A stretch of DNA of 64,000 nucleotides from Bacteroides caecimuris (GCF_001688725.2 NZ_CP015401.2:4224001-4288000); one strand, 5' to 3'; shown: positions 46,921-56,290, counted from the first letter of the stretch. Notes: a model not told the origin generated them from the letters alone. Program-made: numbers and translations.

Positions 46921-48447
46921 TTATTTTAATGGTTCTTCTTCTACTTCACTGCGATAATAACCGTCCACTTCAGCAAAGAAATTCTGCTTCAGGGAGTCCA
47001 GAAGTTCGGGCTGTTGTGCCGCCATATTCTGGTGTTGAGTCCGGTCGGCTTTTACATTGAACAAACCGTATTCATCCAGATTACCCAATTCATTTCCGGT
47101 CAGGTTTCGTTCAGAACCTTTATAAGGAGGCATCATAATCCAGTCGCCCGAACGATAAGCCATACGCCCTTGCGCTTCCAGCACTACATCCTTGCGGGCA
47201 ATCTGTTCTTTTCCAAAGAAAGCATCCAGATAGTTCCGACTATCCAAACCTTCCGGTAAATCGGCATGTATCATCGAACCCAGAGAAGCGAGAATATCTA
47301 CCTGACAAACCAGTGCATCGGATACGACCGGCTGAATCTTTCCTTTCCAATAAACAAACAGAGGAATATGCGTACCACCGTCGAACAAACTATATTTACC
47401 TCCGCGCAGACCTCCTGCAGGAAGATGATCGCCTGCCAGTTCGGGAGCACCGTCTTTGTAACCGTCATTCAGAACCGGCCCGTTATCGCTGGAGAAGATA
47501 ATCAGTGTCTTTTCCAACAAGCCTTCTTCCTTCAAGTGGGCAAGCAGTTCGCCGACACACCAGTCTGCCTCAACGATGGCATCGCCACGAGGCCCCATCG
47601 TTGTTTTGCCTACAAATCGCTGGTGGGGAGCACGAGGTACGTGAGGTTCGTGCAAGCCATAATACAGGAAGAAAGGAGCATTTTTGTGTTCAGTCACAAA
47701 GTTCTTTACCTTATCTACAAAATAGTCGGCCATATCCTCGTCTTTCCAACGGGCTTTCTGACCGCCTTTCATATATCCGATACGGGGAATTCCGTTTACT
47801 ATAGAGTTATTGTGTCCGTGTGCCCACTGCATTTTCAGCATCTCCGGATGAGAAATGGCAGTCGGTTCGCCTTCAAAATTATGCTCGTAACTTACTTCGA
47901 TGGGGTCAGCCGGATCGAGTCCTACTACATCACCGTTTTCCACGTAAACGGTCGGGACACGGTCATTGGTTGCTGCAATTAGGCAAGAGTAGTCGAAACC
48001 GATTTCTTTGGCACCCGGTTTGACGGTTTCGTTCCAGTTGACATTGCCGTCTCCCATCCCCAAATGCCACTTTCCGATAGCTCCGGTCACATAACCGCAT
48101 TGCTGCATCATCTTCGGCAAGGTAAACTGATTTTCATTAATGATAAGAGGAGCATCTCCCGGCAGGATTTTTGCATCCTTATTTTTCCACGGATACATTC
48201 CGGTCATCAAAGCGTAACGGCTGGGAGTGGAAGTTGCCGAAGTGGCATATCCGTTCGTGAAACAAACTCCGCCATGAGCCAGACTGTCGATATTCGGAGT
48301 ATGAATCGTAGTAGAGCCGTAAGCGCTGACATCACCAAATCCCAGATCATCGGCAAGAATCACAATCACATTCGGCTTTTCTTCTACGTGCTGTGAGGTA
48401 CAACCTACTAAAGACAACGTAGGAACTAGATAGATTATCTTTTTCAT
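46921..48447 (-). CDS. Ser-type sulfatase lipoprotein (S1 family)
   Basis: This 508-residue protein has a lipobox (LVGC, Cys16), the metal site VIVILADDLGFGDVSAYG, and the signature ATSTPSRYALMTGMYP with Ser73 at the formylglycine position (S-T-P-S-R). IGKWHLGMGD and IFSSDNGPVLNDGY follow as in the family. Lipidation suggests it is tethered at the outer membrane, unlike the two other sulfatases in this window, which have cleavable signals. It is the first gene of the minus-strand 31-48 kb locus, with a perfect -7 box upstream. Confidence 0.93.
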   Translation of the reverse strand: MKKIIYLVPTLSLVGCTSQHVEEKPNVIVILADDLGFGDVSAYGSTTIHTPNIDSLAHGGVCFTNGYATSATSTPSRYALMTGMYPWKNKDAKILPGDAPLIINENQFTLPKMMQQCGYVTGAIGKWHLGMGDGNVNWNETVKPGAKEIGFDYSCLIAATNDRVPTVYVENGDVVGLDPADPIEVSYEHNFEGEPTAISHPEMLKMQWAHGHNNSIVNGIPRIGYMKGGQKARWKDEDMADYFVDKVKNFVTEHKNAPFFLYYGLHEPHVPRAPHQRFVGKTTMGPRGDAIVEADWCVGELLAHLKEEGLLEKTLIIFSSDNGPVLNDGYKDGAPELAGDHLPAGGLRGGKYSLFDGGTHIPLFVYWKGKIQPVVSDALVCQVDILASLGSMIHADLPEGLDSRNYLDAFFGKEQIARKDVVLEAQGRMAYRSGDWIMMPPYKGSERNLTGNELGNLDEYGLFNVKADRTQHQNMAAQQPELLDSLKQNFFAEVDGYYRSEVEEEPLK

Positions 48448-48471
48448 AATATTATGTAGTTAATAACGATG

Positions 48472-48479
48472 CAAATTTA
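48472..48479 (-). promoter_or_regulatory. -7 box before the lipoprotein sulfatase
   Basis: The minus strand reads TAAATTTG, a perfect match to TAnnTTTG, 25 bp before the ATG at 48447. A TTTG lies further up but at 26 bp rather than about 20, so the promoter probably depends on an activator. Confidence 0.5.
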
Positions 48480-48508
48480 GCCACCACTTATTTATTTATG
48501 TAGAACAA

Positions 48509-48652
48509 ATGTTTAATAATGGGGAGAAATGTCCATCCTACAACTATTTCAAAGAAACAAGGAATGAAAATGCATGTGATGAATTGGAAGCATCCGTAGC
48601 AGTAAAGATGGTATTGGAATATAATAAGCAGGCAAAACGGAATTCGAAATAA
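48509..48652 (+). CDS. Possible small ORF (47 aa)
   Basis: The plus-strand frame from the ATG at 48509 encodes a charged 47-residue product (MFNNGEKCPSYNYFKE... ending YNKQAKRNSK) with a helix-like second half. It ends exactly where the dispersed 120-bp repeat begins. It may be the remnant of a longer gene, for example from a mobile element. I recognise no family and see no ribosome-binding site. Confidence 0.25.
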   Translation: MFNNGEKCPSYNYFKETRNENACDELEASVAVKMVLEYNKQAKRNSK

Positions 48653-48765
48653 TAGCCAGTTAGAAAGTTGCAAACTAGAAAATAAACTGCATAAATAAAC
48701 GCATGAGCATACAAAGAACAGTCTAATATTACATAAAGCCAAACAAAATATGCATCTTTCTCTAG
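48647..48765. repeat. Dispersed ~120-bp repeat, copy 2
   Basis: It aligns in the same orientation with 3036-3152, with long identical blocks such as AAAATAAACTGCATAAATAA, GCATGAGCATACAAA and TATGCATCTTTCTCT. As at the first copy, a palindromic array follows shortly downstream (48804). Confidence 0.7.
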
Positions 48766-48803
48766 TTGGATTATACCATCAAATAAAAAGATCTCCTTAG
48801 AAT

Positions 48804-48880
48804 GTGTTTTTCCCATATATTGTGAGAAAGTATTCCCCCATTTTGAGAGAATATTTTCTCACAAAATGAGGGAAAAACAC
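48804..48880. repeat. Palindromic TTCCC...GGGAA array (same family as 18163-18272)
   Basis: The outer arms GTGTTTTTCCC (48804-48814) and its complement (48870-48880) are perfect. Inner arms TGTGAGAAA (48821-48829) and TTTCTCACA (48855-48863) are also perfect. Positions 48811-48838 match 18164-18191 at 26 of 28 bases, so the two arrays share an origin. Here the array lies between divergent genes, which argues against a simple terminator role. Confidence 0.75.
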
Positions 48881-48936
48881 AACTTGCCATATTCATCTCC
48901 CGATTATTATCTGACCATATACCAACATTATCTAAA

Positions 48937-48996
48937 TTGATTTAAATCAAAATCGTCCGGTCTGAACTCACCCTGAAAGATTTTGTTCTACTTTTG
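48937..48996 (+). promoter_or_regulatory. FNR/CRP-like box and -7 box upstream of the MFS gene
   Basis: TTGATTTAAATCAA at 48937-48950 is a perfect 14-bp palindrome identical to the FNR-type consensus TTGAT-N4-ATCAA. The -7 box TACTTTTG follows at 48989-48996. With a start point a few bases after the -7 box, the palindrome is centred near -60, the usual place for a class I activator site. Which Crp/Fnr-type protein would bind it is not known. Confidence 0.5.
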
Positions 48997-49065
48997 CAGC
49001 CAAAACAAATAAGCGGCAAATAATAGTAAGGTAAAAAGGTAACAGGTATTAAGGTTAAGTTTTGT

Positions 49066-50208
49066 ATGAAGAAGAGTCTTATTGCATTGGCGTTCGGCAC
49101 ACTGGGATTAGGTATTGCCGAATTTGTAATGATGGGAATTTTGCCCGATGTGGCAAAAGATTTAGGTATTAGTATTCCTACCGCAGGGCATTTCATTTCT
49201 GCTTATGCATTAGGCGTCTGTGTCGGTGCACCTGTATTGACATTGGCTCGCAAATATCCGCTAAAACATATTCTGTTAGTATTAGTTACCTTAATTATGA
49301 TAGGTAATATCTGTGCGGCTATGGCTCCCAATTACTGGGTGTTGCTCGCTGCCCGTTTTATCTCCGGCTTGCCTCATGGTGCATACTTCGGAGTAGGCTC
49401 TATTGTTGCAGAGAAACTGGCCGACAAGGGTAAAGGTTCGGAAGCCGTCTCCATCATGATTGCAGGAATGACCATTGCCAATCTGTTCGGCGTACCTTTG
49501 GGCACTTCCTTAAGTACCATGCTTTCCTGGCGTGCCACTTTCCTGCTGGTCGGTATCTGGGGAATTGTTATCCTATATTATATCTGGCGATGGGTTCCTC
49601 ATGTAGAGGGTCTGAAGGATACCGGCTTTAAAGGACAATTCCGCTTTCTTAAAACTCCGGCTCCGTGGCTGATTCTCGGTGCTACGGCATTAGGTAATGG
49701 CGGTGTATTCTGCTGGTATAGCTACATCAATCCGATGCTTACCAATGTGTCCGGCTTCTCCGCAGAAAGCATTACGCCTTTAATGATCCTTGCCGGCTTC
49801 GGTATGGTAGTGGGAAACCTGATTAGCGGACGTCTCTCCGACCGCTACACCCCCGGAAAAGTAGGGACTGCCGCACAAGCACTTATCTGTATTATGTTAT
49901 TGCTCATCTTCTTCCTTTCTCCCTATAAATGGGCAGCAGCCCTGTTGATGTGCCTTTGTACGGCAGGACTGTTCGCAGTATCCAGTCCGGAGCAGGTATT
50001 AATTATCCGCGTATCAAAGGGAGGAGAAATGCTGGGAGCAGCCTGCGTGCAGGTTGCATTCAATCTCGGAAATGCCATCGGTGCTTATGCAGGCGGACTG
50101 GCTGTTAGCGGTGGCTACCGTTATCCGGCTCTGGCGGGTGTGCCATTTGCTCTCATTGGATTTACTTTATTCCTGATTTTCTATAAGAAATACCAAGCAA
50201 AATATTAA
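49066..50208 (+). CDS. MFS drug/sugar efflux transporter (AraJ-like)
   Basis: This 380-residue protein has about 12 hydrophobic segments and the DHA1-type start (LIALAFGTLGLGIAEFVMMGILPDVAKDLGIS), as in AraJ/YdhP arabinose- or drug-efflux proteins. The motif RFISGLPHGAYFGVGSIVAEKL is characteristic of this branch. It should export small molecules across the inner membrane by proton antiport. The substrate is unknown. It has its own promoter region. Confidence 0.88.
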   Translation: MKKSLIALAFGTLGLGIAEFVMMGILPDVAKDLGISIPTAGHFISAYALGVCVGAPVLTLARKYPLKHILLVLVTLIMIGNICAAMAPNYWVLLAARFISGLPHGAYFGVGSIVAEKLADKGKGSEAVSIMIAGMTIANLFGVPLGTSLSTMLSWRATFLLVGIWGIVILYYIWRWVPHVEGLKDTGFKGQFRFLKTPAPWLILGATALGNGGVFCWYSYINPMLTNVSGFSAESITPLMILAGFGMVVGNLISGRLSDRYTPGKVGTAAQALICIMLLLIFFLSPYKWAAALLMCLCTAGLFAVSSPEQVLIIRVSKGGEMLGAACVQVAFNLGNAIGAYAGGLAVSGGYRYPALAGVPFALIGFTLFLIFYKKYQAKY

Positions 50209-50225
50209 AACTCTGCCAAAATGCC

Positions 50226-50233
50226 TATCTTTG
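50226..50233 (+). promoter_or_regulatory. -7 box before ychF
   Basis: TATCTTTG, a perfect -7 consensus, 42 bp before the ATG at 50275. The -33 region is poor. It probably starts the ychF-reductase-lgt transcript. Confidence 0.5.
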
Positions 50234-50274
50234 CAGCCAGATTATCGATAACTAAATAAAAACGAAATAGATAA

Positions 50275-51378
50275 ATGGCATTGCAATGTGGTATTGTCGG
50301 ACTACCGAACGTGGGTAAGTCGACACTTTTCAACTGTTTGTCGAACGCGAAAGCACAGGCGGCAAATTTCCCTTTCTGTACAATTGAACCCAATGTAGGT
50401 GTAATCACCGTTCCCGACGAACGTCTGAACGCACTGGCAGAATTGGTGCATCCCCAACGAATTGTCCCTACAACTGTAGAAATCGTAGATATCGCCGGAC
50501 TGGTGAAAGGCGCAAGCAAAGGCGAAGGACTGGGAAACAAGTTCCTTGCCAATATCCGTGAAACAGACGCAATTATCCACGTACTCCGTTGCTTCGACGA
50601 CGACAACGTGACACACGTAGACGGAAGCGTAAATCCCGTCCGCGACAAAGAAATCATCGACTACGAACTTCAACTGAAAGACCTGGAAACCATCGAAAGC
50701 CGTATCCAGAAAGTGCAGAAACAGGCACAGACAGGTGGTGACAAAGCTGCAAAACAAGCTTACGATGTGTTGGTTCAATATAAAGACGCACTGGAACAGG
50801 GAAAATCTGCACGTACCGTTACTTTCGAAACCAAAGACGAACAGAAGATTGCCCGTGAACTGTTCCTGCTGACCAGCAAACCGGTAATGTACGTTTGTAA
50901 CGTTGATGAAGCAAGTGCGGTAAACGGCAACAAATACGTAGATATGGTACGCGAGGCCGTAAAAGACGAGAATGCTCAAATCCTGATTGTCGCAGCCAAA
51001 ACAGAAGCCGACATCGCCGAACTGGAAACGTACGAAGACCGTCAGATGTTCCTTGCCGAAGTAGGCTTGGAAGAATCGGGCGTAGCACGTCTTATCAAAT
51101 CGGCTTATAGACTCCTGAACCTCGAAACTTACTTCACAGCCGGCGTACAGGAAGTACGTGCCTGGACTTACGAAAAGGGATGGAAGGCTCCGCAATGTGC
51201 CGGAGTGATCCACACCGATTTTGAAAAAGGCTTTATCCGTGCCGAAGTTATCAAATACGACGATTATATCAAATACGGTTCGGAAGCAGCCGTGAAAGAA
51301 GCCGGAAAACTGGGTGTGGAAGGAAAAGAATATATCGTGCAGGATGGCGACATCATGCATTTCCGTTTCAACGTGTGA
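50275..51378 (+). CDS. ychF: Ribosome-associated ATPase YchF (Obg family)
   Basis: This 367-residue protein has the family's usual length. It carries G1 GLPNVGKST, G3 DIAGLVKGASKGEGLGNKF, the variant G4 NVDE that gives ATP rather than GTP preference, a coiled-coil insertion (about 130-190) and a C-terminal TGS domain (about 280-365). It is a cytoplasmic, ribosome-linked ATPase tied to redox stress. It heads a probable three-gene operon with the reductase and lgt. Confidence 0.97.
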   Translation: MALQCGIVGLPNVGKSTLFNCLSNAKAQAANFPFCTIEPNVGVITVPDERLNALAELVHPQRIVPTTVEIVDIAGLVKGASKGEGLGNKFLANIRETDAIIHVLRCFDDDNVTHVDGSVNPVRDKEIIDYELQLKDLETIESRIQKVQKQAQTGGDKAAKQAYDVLVQYKDALEQGKSARTVTFETKDEQKIARELFLLTSKPVMYVCNVDEASAVNGNKYVDMVREAVKDENAQILIVAAKTEADIAELETYEDRQMFLAEVGLEESGVARLIKSAYRLLNLETYFTAGVQEVRAWTYEKGWKAPQCAGVIHTDFEKGFIRAEVIKYDDYIKYGSEAAVKEAGKLGVEGKEYIVQDGDIMHFRFNV

Positions 51379-51425
51379 TTATCGGCAATCACCGACGACT
51401 TATTAATTACTAATTCGCTAACAAT

Positions 51426-52343
51426 ATGAAATATCTCATTGCAGGAACGGGAGGTGTAGGCGGCAGTATCGCAGGATTCTTGTCGCTGGCAGGCAAAGAT
51501 GTAACTTGTATTGCCCGTGGAGCTCATTTGCAATCAATTCAAACGAACGGTTTGACACTGAAGTCGGATTTGAAGGGCGAACATACACTCCGGATTCCGG
51601 CAACTACCGCTGAAGAATTCAATGGAAAAGCAGATGTGATATTTGTATGCGTAAAAGGTTATTCGGTCGATTCTATTGTAGAACTGATAAAAAGGGCAGC
51701 ACACAAAGACACGGTTGTCATCCCTATCCTGAATGTGTACGGCACAGGGCCACGCATACAAAAGTTAGTACCGGAAGTCACTGTCCTCGACGGATGCATC
51801 TATATCGTAGGTTTCGTATCCGGCACAGGAGAAATCACTCAAATGGGAAAGATATTCCGGCTGGTATATGGTGCTCACCACGGCACAGTTGTGAAACCCG
51901 GATTGCTGGAAGCTATCCGCCAAGACTTGCAGGAAGCAGGCATAAAAGTGGAATTGTCACCGGACATCAACCGGGATACGTTCATCAAATGGTCGTTTAT
52001 CTCCGCAATGGCTGTGACGGGTGCTTACTACGACGTTCCGATGGGAGAAGTGCAAAAACCGGGAAAGATACGGGATACATTTATCGGACTTTCCACGGAA
52101 AGCGCTGCCTTAGGCAAGAAACTGGGCGTCGAATTTCCCGAAGACCCCGTCAGCTACAACCTGAAAGTGATTGACAAGCTCGCCCCCGAAAGTACCGCTT
52201 CTATGCAGAAAGACCTGGCACGCGGACACGATTCGGAAATACAGGGGTTGCTCTTCGACATGATTGCAGCAGCCGAGGAACAAGGAATAGACATACCGAC
52301 CTACCGGATGGTAGCGGAGAAATTCAAAGAATCTAATCATTAA
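51426..52343 (+). CDS. Ketopantoate reductase family protein (2-dehydropantoate 2-reductase)
   Basis: This 305-residue protein has the NADP-binding start [19 protein letters not shown] and the family C-terminal helical domain with [26 protein letters not shown]. ApbA/PanE enzymes reduce 2-dehydropantoate to pantoate for pantothenate and CoA synthesis, but the family also contains members with other substrates, so the symbol is left open. It lies 47 bp after ychF and 17 bp before lgt. Confidence 0.9.
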   Translation: MKYLIAGTGGVGGSIAGFLSLAGKDVTCIARGAHLQSIQTNGLTLKSDLKGEHTLRIPATTAEEFNGKADVIFVCVKGYSVDSIVELIKRAAHKDTVVIPILNVYGTGPRIQKLVPEVTVLDGCIYIVGFVSGTGEITQMGKIFRLVYGAHHGTVVKPGLLEAIRQDLQEAGIKVELSPDINRDTFIKWSFISAMAVTGAYYDVPMGEVQKPGKIRDTFIGLSTESAALGKKLGVEFPEDPVSYNLKVIDKLAPESTASMQKDLARGHDSEIQGLLFDMIAAAEEQGIDIPTYRMVAEKFKESNH

Positions 52344-52360
52344 CATTAATCCAATATAGA

Positions 52361-53227
52361 ATGAATACCATGCTATTATCCATCCACTGGAACCCGAATC
52401 CCGAACTATTCAACCTGTTCGGCATTTCTATCCGTTATTACGGATTACTGTGGGCAGTAGGAATATTCTTTGCTTATATGGTTGTTCACTACCAGTACCG
52501 GGATAAAAAGATAGAAGAAAAAAAGTTTGACCCGCTTTTCTTTTATTGTTTTTTTGGTATTCTGATCGGCGCGCGCCTGGGACACTGCTTGTTCTATGCC
52601 CCGGGATATTACCTGTCTCATTTTTGGGAAATGATTCTTCCCATCAAATTCATGCCGGACGGAAACTGGAAATTCACCGGATATGAAGGACTTGCCAGCC
52701 ACGGCGGTACATTAGGATTGATCATCGCCCTTTGGCTGTATTGCCGTAAGACGAAACTTCATTATATGGACGTGTTGGATATGATTGCCGTAGCTACTCC
52801 AATCACCGCCTGTTTCATCCGCCTTGCCAACCTGATGAACTCCGAAATCATCGGCAAACCATCCGATGTGCCCTGGGCATTCGTTTTCGAACGTGTGAAA
52901 GAATATGGAGCAAACGGTGAAATACTTCCGGCAATCCCTCGCCATCCGGGACAACTCTACGAAGCCATCGCTTATCTTATCCTGTTCTTCATCATGATTT
53001 ACCTGTATAAGAATTACAGCAAGAAACTGCACCGCGGCTTCTTCTTCGGGTTTTGCCTGACTTATATCTTCACCTTCCGCTTTTTCATCGAATTCCTGAA
53101 AGAAAACCAGGAGGATTTTGAAAACAGCATGATGTTCAATATGGGGCAATGGTTAAGCGTTCCGTTTATCATCATAGGCGTCTATTTCATGTTCTTCTAT
53201 GATAAGAAGAAAAAGAAAATAGGCTAA
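52361..53227 (+). CDS. lgt: Prolipoprotein diacylglyceryl transferase
   Basis: This 288-residue polytopic inner-membrane protein has the Lgt hallmarks: [11 protein letters not shown] near the N-terminus, [15 protein letters not shown], the essential SHGGTLG motif, [16 protein letters not shown] and RHPGQLYEA. It attaches diacylglycerol to the lipobox Cys of prelipoproteins, the first step needed for all the SusD-like and other lipoproteins in this window. Starts at 52361 and 52370 are both possible. Confidence 0.97.
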   Translation: MNTMLLSIHWNPNPELFNLFGISIRYYGLLWAVGIFFAYMVVHYQYRDKKIEEKKFDPLFFYCFFGILIGARLGHCLFYAPGYYLSHFWEMILPIKFMPDGNWKFTGYEGLASHGGTLGLIIALWLYCRKTKLHYMDVLDMIAVATPITACFIRLANLMNSEIIGKPSDVPWAFVFERVKEYGANGEILPAIPRHPGQLYEAIAYLILFFIMIYLYKNYSKKLHRGFFFGFCLTYIFTFRFFIEFLKENQEDFENSMMFNMGQWLSVPFIIIGVYFMFFYDKKKKKIG

Positions 53228-53242
53228 ATCAAAGAAAGGAAT

Positions 53243-53327
53243 TGTCTGAAAAGTCGTCAGTAACTCTAATTTCTCTCCTTCCTGAAGGAGGAGAATTATA
53301 ATAGAACCGACTTTTCAGACAGGCTCT
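53243..53327. terminator. Long hairpin between lgt and mutS (bidirectional terminator candidate)
   Basis: The outer stem TGTCTGAAAAGTCG (53243-53256) pairs perfectly with 53308-53321, and an inner stem CTCCTT/AAGGAG is at 53275-53290. It lies between the converging ends of lgt and mutS. There is no strong T-run, so it may act as an mRNA-end stabiliser. The motif CAGGCTCT at 53320-53327 links it to the AGAGCCTG-ended repeats near 0.7 and 2.7 kb. Confidence 0.6.
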
Positions 53328-53369
53328 TGTAAAAAAGACATATCCTAAGGCATTATATACATTTTCAGT

Positions 53370-55988
53370 TTATTTCCCCCTGACTATCTTCTTTATATCA
53401 TTCAGTTTATTCAGCGCTTCAATAGGAGTAAGATTATTCACATCAAGATTCAATATCTCATCGCGAATCTGACAGAGAATCGGATCGTCCAACTGGAAGA
53501 AGCTTAACTGCATACCTCCACGATTTTCGCCCACTTCTGCCAGCGGTGTACCTGCTATGCCCTGTTGGCGATTATCAGATTCAAGCTGTTTCAATATCTC
53601 ATTCGCACGTTTCACAATGCTTTTCGGCATACCTGCCATCTTTGCCACATGAATACCGAAAGAGTGTTCACTACCACCACGTTCCAGCTTACGAAGGAAG
53701 ATTACTTTATTATCAACTTCTTTCACCGATACATTATAATTCTTAATGCGCTTGAAAGATTTCTCCATCTCATTCAATTCATGATAATGCGTAGCAAATA
53801 ATGTACGTGCTTTTGCTTTCGGATGTTCGTGGATATACTCTACAATTGCCCAGGCAATGGAAATACCATCATAAGTGGAAGTACCACGACCCAATTCGTC
53901 AAATAATACCAGGCTCCGGGAAGAAATATTGTTGAGGATATCAGCCGCTTCATTCATTTCTACCATGAATGTAGATTCGCCGACTGATATATTATCGCTC
54001 GCTCCTACACGGGTAAATATCTTATCTACCAAACCGATATGCGCACTTTCCGCAGGAACAAACGAGCCGATTTGAGCCAATAGCGTAATCAATGCCGTTT
54101 GGCGCAAGAGTGCCGACTTACCTGCCATGTTGGGACCGGTTATAATAATAATCTGCTGTGTATCGCTGTCCAGCATTACATCATTGGCAATATACTTCTC
54201 GCCTATCGGAAGTTGTTTTTCTATTACCGGGTGACGTCCCTGACGAATATCCAATACGTCATTATCCTCAATAATCGGACGGATATAACGATTCTCACGC
54301 GCCACATTGGCAAATGACAGCAGACAGTCCAGACGTGCAATCTGATTCGCATTAATCTGTATCTGTGGAATAAACTCCATCAATGACTGTACCAAATCCG
54401 TATATAGCTGCGTTTCCAGCACCAGAATCTTATCCTCCGCTCCCAAAATCTTTTCTTCATATTCCTTTAGTTCCTGCGTGATATAACGTTCTGCGTTGAC
54501 TAACGTCTGTTTACGAATCCACTCTTTCGGAACTTTATCTTTATGGACATTACGGACTTCGATATAATAGCCGAATACGTTATTATAAGCCACTTTCAAA
54601 CTCGGAATACCTGTCTCCTCGCTCTCCCGTTGCTGTATCTTTAGCAGATAATCTTTTCCTGAATAGGAGATTTGCCGCAATTCATCCAACTCTGCGTTCA
54701 CACCATCTTGAATCACTCCACCTTTATTTATCAGTAAAGGAGGATCATTTTTAATCTCTTTGGCAATCCGGTCACGAATAGAAATACAAAGATTCAGTAG
54801 TTCGCCAATGCGATTCAAGCTCGCATTATCAGCTTCCATACATGCTTGTTTTATCGGCTCAATTGCTTGCAAGGCAACTTTCAGCTGAACGACTTCACGG
54901 GGCGACACACGTCCTACAGCCACTTTGGAAATAATACGCTCCAGATCACCTATCAGATGCAACTGTTCTTCAATCAGTTCCTTAAAATCAGGCTGACGGA
55001 AGAAATATTCCACTACATTCAAGCGTTCATTGATCGGTTTCTTATCCTTTAAGGGAAAAACCATCCAGCGTTTCAACAGACGCGCTCCCATCGGGCTGAT
55101 GGTCCGGTCGATGACATTGAGCAGGCTACTTCCGCCATCATTCATATTACCAATCAGCTCAAGGCTACGCACCGTGAACTTATCCAGACGGACGTATTTA
55201 TCTTCTTCAATACGTGCCAATGAAGTGATGTGACCAATCTGCGTATGCTGCGTCATTGTCAGATACTGCAAGATAGCGCCGGAAGCAATGATACCGTTTT
55301 TCAAGTGCTCCACTCCGAAGCCTTTCAGATTCTTCGTTTCAAAGTGTTTCAGCAGTTTCTCCCGGGCAGTTGTTTCTGTAAATACCCAGTCGTCCAGCTC
55401 GAATGTGAAGAACTTATTACCGAAATTACCTTCAAACATCAGGCGTTTGCCACGTTCAAAAAGAATTTCTTTAGGGGCAAAGTTATTCAACAGTTTGTCT
55501 ATATAATCAAAAGGACCCTCTGCGGTAAGGAATTCACCGGTAGAAATGTCGAGAAAGGCAACTCCACAGGAAGCTTTTCCGAAATGAACGGCAGCCAGGA
55601 AGTTATTCTCTTTATAGTTCAGTACATTATCATTGATAGAAACACCGGGAGTAACCAATTCGGTAATGCCGCGCTTCACCAGCTTCTTCGTCATTTTCGG
55701 GTCTTCGAGCTGGTCGCAGATAGCGACACGTTTTCCTGCGCGAACCAGTTTCGGAAGATAGGTATCAAGGGCATGATGAGGAAAACCTGCCATCTCGATA
55801 GTTTTTCCTTTCCCATTGGCACGTTTTGTCAGTGTGATTCCTAAGATTTCGGCTGCAACGATGGCATCCGTAGAATATGTTTCATAAAAGTCACCGCAAC
55901 GAAACAGCATCACTGCATCCGGATGTTTTGCCTTCAAATCCAGAAACTGTTTCATCATCGGGGTGAGGACGATCTCTTCTTCGTTCAC
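53370..55988 (-). CDS. mutS: DNA mismatch repair protein MutS
   Basis: MutS recognises mismatches with the Phe-x-Glu motif (here FRCGDFYE) and uses a C-terminal ABC-type ATPase (Walker [14 protein letters not shown], then [12 protein letters not shown] and [17 protein letters not shown]). The frame is open up to an ATG at 56084, but I place the start at the GTG at 55988 ([15 protein letters not shown]), giving 872 residues. An AAGGAG ribosome-binding site lies just upstream of it. A perfect -7 box at 56036-56043 lies downstream of the upstream ATG, which therefore cannot be in the mRNA. The gene stands alone. Confidence 0.97.
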   Translation of the reverse strand: MNEEEIVLTPMMKQFLDLKAKHPDAVMLFRCGDFYETYSTDAIVAAEILGITLTKRANGKGKTIEMAGFPHHALDTYLPKLVRAGKRVAICDQLEDPKMTKKLVKRGITELVTPGVSINDNVLNYKENNFLAAVHFGKASCGVAFLDISTGEFLTAEGPFDYIDKLLNNFAPKEILFERGKRLMFEGNFGNKFFTFELDDWVFTETTAREKLLKHFETKNLKGFGVEHLKNGIIASGAILQYLTMTQHTQIGHITSLARIEEDKYVRLDKFTVRSLELIGNMNDGGSSLLNVIDRTISPMGARLLKRWMVFPLKDKKPINERLNVVEYFFRQPDFKELIEEQLHLIGDLERIISKVAVGRVSPREVVQLKVALQAIEPIKQACMEADNASLNRIGELLNLCISIRDRIAKEIKNDPPLLINKGGVIQDGVNAELDELRQISYSGKDYLLKIQQRESEETGIPSLKVAYNNVFGYYIEVRNVHKDKVPKEWIRKQTLVNAERYITQELKEYEEKILGAEDKILVLETQLYTDLVQSLMEFIPQIQINANQIARLDCLLSFANVARENRYIRPIIEDNDVLDIRQGRHPVIEKQLPIGEKYIANDVMLDSDTQQIIIITGPNMAGKSALLRQTALITLLAQIGSFVPAESAHIGLVDKIFTRVGASDNISVGESTFMVEMNEAADILNNISSRSLVLFDELGRGTSTYDGISIAWAIVEYIHEHPKAKARTLFATHYHELNEMEKSFKRIKNYNVSVKEVDNKVIFLRKLERGGSEHSFGIHVAKMAGMPKSIVKRANEILKQLESDNRQQGIAGTPLAEVGENRGGMQLSFFQLDDPILCQIRDEILNLDVNNLTPIEALNKLNDIKKIVRGK

Positions 55989-56035
55989 GGGTGTCTCCTT
56001 TTCTTTTTTGTTGAGTATATAATGAATTATCCTTG

Positions 56036-56067
56036 CAAAGATAGCGGATTTTCGGCAGAGAATCAAC
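56036..56067 (-). promoter_or_regulatory. mutS promoter
   Basis: On the minus strand GTTG (56064-56067, one mismatch to TTTG), a 20-bp spacer and a perfect TATCTTTG (56036-56043) form a Bacteroides housekeeping promoter. The leader to the GTG start is about 40 nt. Confidence 0.7.
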
Positions 56068-56191
56068 GGTCTGTTCCGATTCAATTTTCAAAATAAATGC
56101 TGCATATCTTGAAAAAAGGAGCGTTTATTTCTTAACAAGTAGGAGAAAACTATTAAAACATGTTATAAAACATGCTATTTTTCTTGGATAA

Positions 56192-56222
56192 TTTGCTAAT
56201 TTCCCAATAGTCCGTATCTTTG
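56192..56222 (+). promoter_or_regulatory. Promoter of the small RNA candidate
   Basis: TTTG at 56192-56195, a 19-bp spacer and TATCTTTG at 56215-56222 match the full Bacteroides consensus at both boxes. It is the strongest promoter seen in the window. Confidence 0.75.
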
Positions 56223-56228
56223 TACTGT

Positions 56229-56290
56229 GTTTTTCATAGTATTAGATTTAAGGTTAACAAAGGTTGGAGCAAGGCGTTGCTCCTTTTTTT
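56229..56290 (+). ncRNA. Probable small non-coding RNA (~60 nt) with intrinsic terminator
   Basis: A consensus promoter is followed within about 45 nt by a perfect terminator: GGAGCAA (56266-56272), loop GGCG, TTGCTCC (56277-56283) and seven T residues (56284-56290). No reading frame of use fits. The body contains CATAGTATTAGATTTAAGG. I have a memory of closely similar sequence elsewhere in Bacteroides, but cannot confirm it here. It could be a trans-acting RNA or a free leader; the next gene on this strand starts 830 bp later, so it is probably its own transcript. Confidence 0.6.

Noticed and set aside
48488..48816. Overlapping minus-strand frames rich in Phe, Cys and Ile
   Set aside because: They read across the dispersed repeat and AT-rich DNA; the hydrophobic products are an effect of composition.
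50302..51360. 352-codon frame antisense to ychF
   Set aside because: It is a long shadow frame of a highly expressed gene with biased codons; the ychF reading has all GTPase motifs, while the antisense product is rich in Phe, Cys and Val with no domain.
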